In this document: positions 55,856 to 62,999 of the stretch, in pieces | How the letters are laid out: every line of letters begins with the position of its first letter | How positions within the stretch are numbered: the stretch's first letter is position 1 | DNA from: Bacteroidota bacterium | Lineage (GTDB): Bacteria; Bacteroidota; Bacteroidia; Chitinophagales; Chitinophagaceae | Reading direction: 5' to 3' | Length of the DNA: 64,000 nucleotides | Assembly: GCA_013287475.1 (NCBI GenBank) | Contig: JABDDT010000001.1 | Coordinates: 1,887-65,886, forward strand | Made by a program: the position numbers and the translations under genes | The notes under the pieces: generated by a model | What the model was told of the DNA's origin: nothing | Databases searched by the model: none | The model's input: only the letters and a program-made list of their open reading frames with translations

Positions 55856-56515
55856 ATGAAATTCATTATGTTAGCATCCATTTTGTTTAGCGCAATTTCG
55901 CTGGTTTCGTGTAATTCCTCATCGACGCAAAGTATGACTATGAACGAAGTAATTATTCCTTCAGGAATAAAAACTGATACTGCTACATTCGGAACCGGGT
56001 GCTTCTGGTGTACTGAAGCTGTCTTCCAGGAATTAAAAGGCGTTTATAAAGTGACTTCGGGATATTCCGGAGGAACCGTAAAAAACCCCTCATATGAGGA
56101 TGTTTGTACTGGCAGCACGGGTCACGCCGAATGCCTTCAAATAATTTATGATCCAAAAGTGATAAGTTTTGACGAATTACTGGAAGTATTTTGGGAATCG
56201 CATGATCCTACCACGCTGAACCGTCAGGGAAATGATGTGGGGACACAATATCGAAGTGTGATTTTTTATCACAACGAAGAACAAAAGAAAAAAGCTGAAG
56301 AGTATAAAATTAAACTTGATAAGAGCGGAGCTTACAGTAATCCTATTGTGACTGAGATTACACCGTTTGGTCATTTTTATGCTGCAGAGAACTATCATCA
56401 GGATTATTACCGCCTTCACGGTTCTCAACCCTATTGCACTTTTGTGATCAGACCCAAAGTGGAAAAATTCGAAAAAGTGTTTAAAACCAAATTGAAGTCT
56501 ACCTCACAGCCATAA
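55856..56515 (+). CDS. msrA: Exported peptide-methionine (S)-S-oxide reductase
   Basis: About 219 residues. The ATG at 55856 gives an SPII lipoprotein signal ([14 protein letters not shown]); the open frame starts earlier only with TTG. The mature enzyme repairs oxidised Met in envelope proteins. The nucleophile Cys49 is in [13 protein letters not shown], and the conserved [31 protein letters not shown] and [10 protein letters not shown] follow. A strong terminator closes the gene. Confidence 0.95.
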   Translation: MKFIMLASILFSAISLVSCNSSSTQSMTMNEVIIPSGIKTDTATFGTGCFWCTEAVFQELKGVYKVTSGYSGGTVKNPSYEDVCTGSTGHAECLQIIYDPKVISFDELLEVFWESHDPTTLNRQGNDVGTQYRSVIFYHNEEQKKKAEEYKIKLDKSGAYSNPIVTEITPFGHFYAAENYHQDYYRLHGSQPYCTFVIRPKVEKFEKVFKTKLKSTSQP

Positions 56516-56535
56516 CGATTATTTCCTGATGAATA

Positions 56536-56565
56536 AAATACCCCAGTACAGGGGTATTTTTTTGC
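56536..56565 (+). terminator. Rho-independent terminator of msrA
   Basis: AAATACCCC (56536-56544) pairs with GGGGTATTT (56551-56559) over a 6-base loop, followed by a T run. Confidence 0.9.
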
Positions 56566-56653
56566 AATATTAGATTATTAAACCCCTTTAATGCTCTGTT
56601 TTAGGTCTATGTAAAAATGACCGGAAAACAAAAAAAAATGAATATTAAGTATA

Positions 56654-56678
56654 GGATTTTCCAAAATCCCTACATTTG
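56654..56678 (+). promoter_or_regulatory. SWIB gene promoter with inverted repeat
   Basis: TACATTTG at 56671-56678 matches TAnnTTTG. Directly upstream GGATTTT (56654-56660) and AAAATCC (56663-56669) form an inverted repeat that would sit between the -33 and -7 elements, a possible operator. Confidence 0.55.
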
Positions 56679-56720
56679 ATTATGCTAACCACTTTATTAA
56701 CCTATTAATTATCATTTTTT

Positions 56721-57143
56721 ATGGCAAAGTCCGCTAAGAAATCAGCTAAAAAAGCAACTAAAAAAGCACCCAAAAAAGTTGCAAAAAAAGCAGCTAAAAA
56801 AGCCGCACCTAAAAAAGCTGCAAAGAAAGCAACTGGAAAAAAAGCTGCACCTAAAAAAGCCGCAAAGAAAAAAGTTGCTAAGAAAAAATCAACTCGCAAA
56901 CCAAATGCAGCATTTATGGCACCACTGACTCTCAGTGAAGCATTATCTAAAGTAGTTGGTAGTAAGTCCCTTCCCAGAACTGAGATCATTAAGAAAATAT
57001 GGGTTTATATTAAGAAAAATGACCTTCAGGATAAAACGAACAAACGTATGATCAATGCTGATGCAGCGCTGAAACCCATTTTTGTAAAAGATCAGATTTC
57101 CATGTTTGAAATGGCAGGTGCTTTAAATAAACATGTAAAATAA
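56721..57143 (+). CDS. SWIB-domain protein with histone-H1-like Lys/Ala tail
   Basis: 140 residues. Residues 1-60 are a Lys/Ala tail of KKAAKKA/PKKAAKK units like histone H1 tails and bacterial Hc1-type proteins. Residues 64-140 are a complete SWIB/MDM2 domain (LTLSEALSKVVGSKSLPRTE, IIKKIWVYIKKNDLQDKTNK, and the closing FEMAGALNKHVK). It should bind DNA non-specifically through the tail and act as a nucleoid or chromatin-like protein; the role of bacterial SWIB is unclear. It has its own promoter. Confidence 0.93.
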   Translation: MAKSAKKSAKKATKKAPKKVAKKAAKKAAPKKAAKKATGKKAAPKKAAKKKVAKKKSTRKPNAAFMAPLTLSEALSKVVGSKSLPRTEIIKKIWVYIKKNDLQDKTNKRMINADAALKPIFVKDQISMFEMAGALNKHVK

Positions 57144-57219
57144 ATTTTATTTACCGTCGGAATTCCTGACTTCACCGCCATTATAAGGGTGGTTACCTAA
57201 GAGGTTTGCTCTATCTTTT

Positions 57220-57265
57220 AACATATCTCTATTTTTGATTTCCAAAAATAAAATAGAGATATGTT
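57220..57265. repeat. 16-bp perfect inverted repeat (hairpin)
   Basis: Arms 57220-57235 and 57250-57265 are perfectly complementary, with a 14-base loop. No T run follows on either strand, so it is not a standard terminator. Confidence 0.85.
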
Positions 57266-57488
57266 ACTGGATATTACACTTCCTCAGTCAATTGCGGCTT
57301 GGTTTTTCCAACTTCTCAGGACGGCTAGAACCTGGATTATGCAGGAAAAAAACAGAAAAAACGAGAATTATTTTCTAATTAACTGAATTCCACTACAGGA
57401 TCATTCCGGTGATAATATTGAAATTTATTCACCCACCTTTTTAAAAGGGGCAGTTTCATCCGGTAATCGACGTATACTTCACGATGCT

Positions 57489-57532
57489 TTGTTTGTATAT
57501 TGTTCGTACATCGTTCGTATTTCGTTCGGTAA
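57489..57532 (+). repeat. Four 11-bp direct repeats
   Basis: Units TTGTTTGTATA, TTGTTCGTACA, TCGTTCGTATT and TCGTTCGGTAA lie head to tail. The 11-bp period places GTTCGTA on one face of the helix. An inverted copy AATACGAA occurs at 57555-57562. Confidence 0.75.
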
Positions 57533-57650
57533 GCGGCGAATAAATAACAGTCGGAATACGAAAAATGTGTTTATGTATATAAGTCATGACTGCTCAGATA
57601 TTGGTTTAAGGCCATATCTGCTATCGTAAGAAATGAATATAGATATTTAT

Positions 57651-57670
57651 CGCTTAAATTCGCTTAAATT
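57651..57670 (+). repeat. 10-bp perfect tandem repeat at the sucC promoter
   Basis: CGCTTAAATT occurs twice in direct succession. The second copy gives the near -7 box TAAATTTT (57665-57672), 6 bases before the sucC ATG. Confidence 0.6.
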
Positions 57671-57678
57671 TTTCCTCC

Positions 57679-58890
57679 ATGAATCTGCATGAGTACCAGG
57701 CTAAAGAACTTTTAAAAAAATATAATGTACCAGTACAGGAAGGAATTCCTGTAGATACCGCAAATGCAGCTGAAGAGGCTTACAAACAGATCAAAGTTAA
57801 TACCGGCAATTCATTTGCAGTTGTAAAGGCCCAGATTCATGCCGGAGGACGTGGCAAGGGTAAAATAAAGGGAACTGAACAGCGTGGAGTGGCTGTAGCC
57901 AAAAACGCCGAGGATGTCCGCAATTTCGCATCTAATATGCTGGGCGGTACGCTGGTAACTATTCAGACTGGAGAAGGAGGCAGAGTAGTTCACAAGATCC
58001 TTGTTGCACAGGATGTTTATTATCCGGGGGCAAATCCAGTAAAAGAATTTTACCTCTCAATTCTGTTGGATCGTGCGAAAGGTCAGAATGTATTTATGTA
58101 TAGTACAGAAGGAGGTATGGATATTGAAGAAGTTGCACACAATACCCCAGATAAAATATTTAAGGAATGGGTATTCCCCGGCTCAGCATTGCAGGCATTT
58201 CAGGCAAGGAAAATAGCTTTTAACCTTGGACTTTCCGGAGAAGCATTCAAAAATTGCGTGAGGTTTGTCACAAATCTTTATAACGCTTATGTAGGTCTTG
58301 ATTGCAGTATGCTTGAGATCAATCCTCTCTTTAAAACCAGTGACGAGAAAATCATTGCAGTTGACTGTAAGATGAATTTAGATGATAATTCCCTCATGCG
58401 ACACCCGGATCTTGAAGGGATGCGCGATATTGGTGAAGAAGATCCAACGGAAGTAGAAGCGGGAAAATATAATCTCAATTTCGTAAAACTTGATGGAAAT
58501 GTGGGTTGTATGGTGAACGGGGCAGGTCTTGCCATGGCTACTATGGATATGATAAAACTAAGTGGTGGTGAACCAGCAAATTTTCTGGACGTTGGAGGAA
58601 GCGCCAATGCTCAAACAGTGGAAGCAGGATTTCGTATTATTTTAAAAGATCCTAAAGTCAAGGCCATTCTTATTAATATTTTTGGCGGAATTGTACGCTG
58701 CGACCGTGTTGCACAGGGTGTGATAGATGCATATCATTCTATTGGTACGATCCATGTACCAATCATTGTACGTCTGCAGGGCACCAATGCAGAAGAAGCA
58801 AAAAAATTGATTGAAGAAAGTGGTTTGAAAGTACAATCCGCTATTTTGCTCAGCGAGGCAGCAGCACTTGTGAATAAAGCAGTGGCATAA
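57679..58890 (+). CDS. sucC: Succinyl-CoA synthetase beta subunit (ADP-forming)
   Basis: 403 residues, the ATP-grasp subunit of the TCA enzyme that couples succinyl-CoA hydrolysis to nucleotide triphosphate formation. Motifs: MNLHEYQAKELLKKYNVPV, AQIHAGGRGKGK, LEINPLF, the nucleotide/phosphate site VNGAGLAMATMDMIKLSGG and NIFGGIVRCD. The start ATG follows a short leader. sucD is not adjacent, a split arrangement seen in Bacteroidota. Confidence 0.96.
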   Translation: MNLHEYQAKELLKKYNVPVQEGIPVDTANAAEEAYKQIKVNTGNSFAVVKAQIHAGGRGKGKIKGTEQRGVAVAKNAEDVRNFASNMLGGTLVTIQTGEGGRVVHKILVAQDVYYPGANPVKEFYLSILLDRAKGQNVFMYSTEGGMDIEEVAHNTPDKIFKEWVFPGSALQAFQARKIAFNLGLSGEAFKNCVRFVTNLYNAYVGLDCSMLEINPLFKTSDEKIIAVDCKMNLDDNSLMRHPDLEGMRDIGEEDPTEVEAGKYNLNFVKLDGNVGCMVNGAGLAMATMDMIKLSGGEPANFLDVGGSANAQTVEAGFRIILKDPKVKAILINIFGGIVRCDRVAQGVIDAYHSIGTIHVPIIVRLQGTNAEEAKKLIEESGLKVQSAILLSEAAALVNKAVA

Positions 58891-58914
58891 TCAAATAACC
58901 CAATGGATTGTTGA

Positions 58915-59370
58915 TTATCCACGTTGAATTCCTTCAGGCAGCTTTTTACCCAATACTTCTACCCTTACATGAGCAAGTCCATAACCAGTGTATTTCAATT
59001 TCTTTGCTGCTGATTTGCTAAGGTCGATCAACCTTTTATTATTTTTATACATTCTGTCGGTAATACGCAAAACTACAGTAAGATGGTTCTGCATATTCGT
59101 AACCCGTACCCATTGGTTCAGTGGAAGTATATTGCTCGCGCCCGTTAATTTCTTCTGACTGAAAACCTCTCCATTTGCTGTTCTTCTGCCTTCAAATTTA
59201 TTAGCATAAAAACTTGCCGTTCCATAATGAATTTTTTGATTACTTACTACTCGTTTCGATTTTTTTGCTTTCTGATGTTTAGATACAGTTAAGGAATTTC
59301 CCTCAGCATCCTGCGCTTTTGATCCAAGCACTGATATTAGAAAAAAAAGGAAGATGAGCGATTTTTTCAC
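58915..59370 (-). CDS. RlpA-like double-psi beta-barrel protein
   Basis: 151 residues with a signal peptide (MKKSLIFLFFLISVLGSKAQ). The DPBB domain reads GTASFYANKFEGRRTANGE, VFSQKKLTGASNILPLNQWV, then ITDRMYKNNKRLIDLSKSAA. The Asp of ITDR and the Glu of ANGE match the catalytic pair of RlpA septal lytic transglycosylases, though RlpA usually has DRGP where this has DRMY. No SPOR domain, so no septal targeting part. It sits beside the L,D-transpeptidase gene on the same strand. Confidence 0.88.
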   Translation of the reverse strand: MKKSLIFLFFLISVLGSKAQDAEGNSLTVSKHQKAKKSKRVVSNQKIHYGTASFYANKFEGRRTANGEVFSQKKLTGASNILPLNQWVRVTNMQNHLTVVLRITDRMYKNNKRLIDLSKSAAKKLKYTGYGLAHVRVEVLGKKLPEGIQRG

Positions 59371-59419
59371 ATCGGTCGCTTTAAATGTTAGTCAGTACGC
59401 GCCAGGTCCTGTTCTGAGA

Positions 59420-61096
59420 TTAAAAAACGTTTTTATTTGCAAAATATTTTTGGATCAGAGTCCTGTCTTCATCATAAATATCTTCAAAAAAGACGATTTT
59501 ACCATTTTTCCCTTCACACGTATAATAGCGAATATAAAGAGGCAGCTTATGGAATCCACTAAACATGTGCTTTTCCCCTCTGGCTATATATGCTTTAATA
59601 GTATCCGGAGGAATCCGAAGAGAATCATTCCTGACAAGGTAATTTGCGAGTTTATCCCATTCTTTTACGCGTACGCAGCCATGACTGATAGCGCGGTATG
59701 AATTTCCAAACCTCCATCGTACATTAGTATCGTGCAGGTAAACACTATATTTATTTCTGAAATTAAATTTAATAACCCCAAGTGAATTATCATCTCCTTC
59801 ACGTTGTTTAATCTGATACGGAAAATTCTTTTTGTTTAATCTTTTCCAATTGATGGTATGCGGGTCCAATACGCTGTCGTTATTGTCAACAACCATTAGA
59901 TTTTCCTTTTTAAGAAAATTAGAGTCCTTAATTATATTGGGTAGCATCTCTTTAAATATAATACTGAAAGGAACCGTCCATTGAGGCATAGTAATAAAAT
60001 TCGATATTTCTCCGGTTAACACCGGGGATCGCGTTAACGGCCCGCCTACAATTATTTTGGAAGTAAAAACTATTGTATCATGATCGATGACACGAAGATT
60101 ATATCCAGGCAGATTCACCCAGACATAAGTGTCAGGAAGGGAATCAGGTAATTGTTTATACCTGTCAAGTGTAACTGCTATCCGTTTAAATTTTTCCAGA
60201 TCAGTATTGTTAAGTCTGTCAACCAGTGAATTGGATGTATACCCGGTGACTTTATATTCATATTTCTTTTGAAATCGAATAATGGCCGACCTGAATTTAC
60301 CTGAACTCATGGGCGGAACTGTATCAGAAAGATTCCCCGTTTCCACCAAACGCTTCTGAAGCAAATGAAAAAAACTGATTGAATCAGTATATGGATAAGG
60401 CAGATAGGTATATGGAGCGAAAGAAGCCGAGTCAAGGAAAGCACCAATATAGGCTTTGAGCGAATCGTAACCTTTCCACTTGGGCTCGAGGTTATGAAGT
60501 ACCTGTGAAACATTTCCGGACTGAAGAGCCTGATTTAAAACACCGGCATAAAAACTATCCGTCAAAACAGTATCTGTACGAAGTGTAACACTATCATAAG
60601 GAATTCGTCCCTGCTTTAGGTGCCTGGCCATAATAAAAAAAGCATCAGTAAGCAGTAGATCCTTCCGGGCCCATAAAGCAGCATTTCTGGCAGCATTCGT
60701 ATCAAGTGAAAATGCTCGGTCAATAAATGCCAATATGTAATAATGATAATCATTGGGAAATAGTCCCCATAACCGGCTGTTTTGAATAAGATTTATAAAT
60801 GAATAACCCTCTGGAATCGTCCTGTTTCCTCTAAGCCAGATCGGTTGGTATTGATTAACACTGTAAAGACTATCAATAAGATCAGTATAGCTAATCTCAA
60901 CCGTATCGTTAAGCTGGTGCTGGTGAACTTTCAGGTAATCTAATGTATGATGAATATCTTCAGCAGTGCTTTCAACCAATTTGACCGGATTAATTATTAT
61001 ATGTTTTTCAGGTATATGGTCCCGGTTATTCTTGCATTGAATGAATAAACAACCAGTAGTCAGTAAAATCAAAAAATACGATCTACGATGTTTCAT
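59420..61096 (-). CDS. YcbB-type L,D-transpeptidase lipoprotein
   Basis: 558 residues; SPII signal ending in FIQC. The large N-terminal YcbB/LdtD scaffold is followed by a peptidoglycan-binding helix bundle (KFRSAIIRFQKKYEYKVTG) and the YkuD catalytic domain with His472 and Cys474 in ISHGCVRVKEWDK. It makes 3-3 (mDAP-mDAP) crosslinks in peptidoglycan, periplasmic side. Lipid anchoring is unusual for E. coli LdtD but plausible in Bacteroidota. It lies 49 bp upstream of the RlpA-like gene. Confidence 0.92.
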   Translation of the reverse strand: MKHRRSYFLILLTTGCLFIQCKNNRDHIPEKHIIINPVKLVESTAEDIHHTLDYLKVHQHQLNDTVEISYTDLIDSLYSVNQYQPIWLRGNRTIPEGYSFINLIQNSRLWGLFPNDYHYYILAFIDRAFSLDTNAARNAALWARKDLLLTDAFFIMARHLKQGRIPYDSVTLRTDTVLTDSFYAGVLNQALQSGNVSQVLHNLEPKWKGYDSLKAYIGAFLDSASFAPYTYLPYPYTDSISFFHLLQKRLVETGNLSDTVPPMSSGKFRSAIIRFQKKYEYKVTGYTSNSLVDRLNNTDLEKFKRIAVTLDRYKQLPDSLPDTYVWVNLPGYNLRVIDHDTIVFTSKIIVGGPLTRSPVLTGEISNFITMPQWTVPFSIIFKEMLPNIIKDSNFLKKENLMVVDNNDSVLDPHTINWKRLNKKNFPYQIKQREGDDNSLGVIKFNFRNKYSVYLHDTNVRWRFGNSYRAISHGCVRVKEWDKLANYLVRNDSLRIPPDTIKAYIARGEKHMFSGFHKLPLYIRYYTCEGKNGKIVFFEDIYDEDRTLIQKYFANKNVF

Positions 61097-61153
61097 CTAT
61101 TGAACCGGGTTTGTATAAATATTTTTGGTTATGCCCTGGCTCCAAAAATGATA

Positions 61154-61161
61154 TAAGTTTG
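61154..61161 (+). promoter_or_regulatory. -7 promoter box TAAGTTTG
   Basis: TAAGTTTG matches TAnnTTTG, 53 bp before the dipeptidase start at 61215. Confidence 0.5.
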
Positions 61162-61214
61162 ATGAACAAATCATGCATTGGCGGCCGAAAGCCTTTAAAG
61201 AAACAACTAATTAG

Positions 61215-61937
61215 ATGAAAAACAAAATAATGAAAGGAGGCTTTGAACGGGTTGTGTTTATAAGCTTTTTTTGGGCTAAAATTTCTCAGGTTGATGCTCA
61301 AAGCCTTCCAGTAAGTTCGTATGGTCTACCCTATATTAATAGTATTTCCTTGTATAAAGAAAGTCTAATAAATCATCCTGAGAAACAAATGATTTCGCTG
61401 GCAAATATTTCCGGAATTATCTTGAATTTGGTTTATGCATCCAATAATAATTTCATGCATAAGAAAATGTATGAAGGGAATGTAAAAACAACCTTTATGA
61501 GAAAACCAGCCTATGATGCCCTGGATAGTGCAAGCAGATTTCTGGCCAAACGCGGACTGGTTTTGGTTATCTATGATGCTTATCGGCCTTATTCAGTCAC
61601 AGAAAAATTATGGGATAATGTTAATGATGAAAGGTATGCAGCGAATCCATCAAAAGGAAGCGGACATAACCGTGGCATTGCTGTAGACCTGACACTGGCA
61701 GAATTGAAAACGCATAAGTTATTACCCATGCCAACCGGATTCGATAATTTTTCAGATTCAGCTCATCAGGATTTTAAGATACTAGATATTCATGTCAATG
61801 CAAATCGCAATTTATTAAAGCAGGTGATGGAAAAATATGGATTCATCCAACTGCCCACGGAATGGTGGCATTTCACCTGGCCTGACAATGGTTTTGAAGT
61901 TCTTGATCTGGATTTCGACCAATTGAATACATTTTGA
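61215..61937 (+). CDS. VanX/DdpX-type M15 D-Ala-D-Ala dipeptidase
   Basis: 240 residues. A signal-like N-terminus (VVFISFFWAKISQVDAQ) suggests export. Zinc ligands are His151 and Asp158 in GSGHNRGIAVDLTL and His219 in EWWHF, with the catalytic Glu216 just before. VIYDAYRPYSVTEKLW is the family Arg motif. It would split D-Ala-D-Ala (or related dipeptides) from peptidoglycan turnover. Being exported and without vanH/vanA neighbours it is more likely a recycling enzyme than a resistance gene. An ATG at 61230 is an alternative start. Confidence 0.9.
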   Translation: MKNKIMKGGFERVVFISFFWAKISQVDAQSLPVSSYGLPYINSISLYKESLINHPEKQMISLANISGIILNLVYASNNNFMHKKMYEGNVKTTFMRKPAYDALDSASRFLAKRGLVLVIYDAYRPYSVTEKLWDNVNDERYAANPSKGSGHNRGIAVDLTLAELKTHKLLPMPTGFDNFSDSAHQDFKILDIHVNANRNLLKQVMEKYGFIQLPTEWWHFTWPDNGFEVLDLDFDQLNTF

Positions 61938-61990
61938 ATAATAAACCCATTTCAAAATCAGGACCTATTACAGAAGGGTTAACTGGAAGA

Positions 61991-62998
61991 TTATTGTTCT
62001 TTCAATACGCGCGGGATTTTTTGTTCCATTAATAACAGATCAGCTAAAACCAGCGCTGTTACGGCTTCCAGAACAACAGGAACACGAAGTGCGATACATA
62101 GATCATGCCTGCCTTTTACTGAAAATAATTCTCTGGTTCCAGTTTCTCTATTATAAGTCTCCTGTTCCTTTGGTGTAGATGAAGTGGGTTTTACGGCAAT
62201 TCTGAATACCAGTTCATTCCCATTGGTAATTCCACCTACAACACCGCCGGCATGATTCGTAACAGTTCTTCCTGTTTTATCTGCGATTGCATCATTATGT
62301 TGCGATCCAAACATCCTGGCCGCAGCAAATCCGGTTCCAAATTCTATTGCTCGGATAGCTGGTATTGAGAAAACAGCATGTGAAATCAATGATTCCACAC
62401 TGTCGAAAAATGGCTCTCCCAGCGAAGCCGGAAGGTTTTTAACCCGACATTCAAGAATCCCACCTACGGAATCTTTAGCTTCAATGGCTTTTTGAAGCCC
62501 TGCTTCGAGATCCTCCAGACCTGCAATTTCTTTTATCTCTGCACGGATCTCTGTTTGTACAATGTGTAATAATTTTTTAGCAATCACTCCAGCAGCTACC
62601 AGGGCAACTGTAAGCCTGCCGCTGAAATGACCGCCACCACGGTAATCTTCAAAACCCCCGAATTTTTCATGTGCCACAAAATCCGCATGACCTGGTCTTG
62701 GTATGGCTCTTAGTTTTTCATAATCACCAGAGCGTGTATTATTATTTTCAAACAGTATGGTAATGGGTGCTCCAGTTGTTATATTGTTGAAAATTCCTGT
62801 TTTGAAAATTGGCAGATCAGACTCCTGTCTTGGTGTTGTGCCTTTTTGGATCCCCCCTTTTCTTCTTTCTATATCCGAAATAAAATCTTCCTGAGTTAGT
62901 GCCAGACCAGCAGGGCAACCATCCAGGACGAGACCAACTGCCACTCCGTGTGATTCACCAAATATGGTCATCCTGAATAATCGTCCAAATGAATTCAT
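61991..62998 (-). CDS. aroC: Chorismate synthase
   Basis: 335 residues, catalysing loss of phosphate from EPSP to chorismate with reduced FMN. Signatures: LFRMTIFGESHG (residues 7-18), PRPGHADFVAHEKFGGFEDY, RGGGHFSGRLT, and NHAGGVVGGITNG. Length is slightly below the usual 350-360. Its start lies 1 bp after the aroA stop, so aroA-aroC are co-transcribed. Confidence 0.96.
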   Translation of the reverse strand: MNSFGRLFRMTIFGESHGVAVGLVLDGCPAGLALTQEDFISDIERRKGGIQKGTTPRQESDLPIFKTGIFNNITTGAPITILFENNNTRSGDYEKLRAIPRPGHADFVAHEKFGGFEDYRGGGHFSGRLTVALVAAGVIAKKLLHIVQTEIRAEIKEIAGLEDLEAGLQKAIEAKDSVGGILECRVKNLPASLGEPFFDSVESLISHAVFSIPAIRAIEFGTGFAAARMFGSQHNDAIADKTGRTVTNHAGGVVGGITNGNELVFRIAVKPTSSTPKEQETYNRETGTRELFSVKGRHDLCIALRVPVVLEAVTALVLADLLLMEQKIPRVLKEQ

Positions 62999-62999
62999 A

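Larger units (their letters stand above)
57144..57678. other. 535-bp non-coding stretch with several repeats
   Basis: No recognisable gene or tRNA. It holds a 16-bp perfect inverted repeat (57220-57265), four 11-bp direct repeats (57489-57532), a 7-bp inverted repeat CAGATAT/ATATCTG (57595-57620) and a perfect 10-bp tandem CGCTTAAATT (57651-57670) just before sucC. A 41-codon frame (57261-57386) starts in the hairpin arm and is unproven. Confidence 0.7.

Noticed and set aside
56705..56989. 94-residue Phe/Ala-rich frame antisense to the SWIB gene
   Set aside because: It is the complement of AAA/GCA lysine-alanine codons and would be a nonsense repeat; the sense frame has a clear SWIB domain and promoter.
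61215..61937. VanX-type dipeptidase as a glycopeptide resistance gene
   Set aside because: No vanH, vanA or vanRS nearby and the host is Gram-negative; an exported recycling enzyme is the simpler reading.
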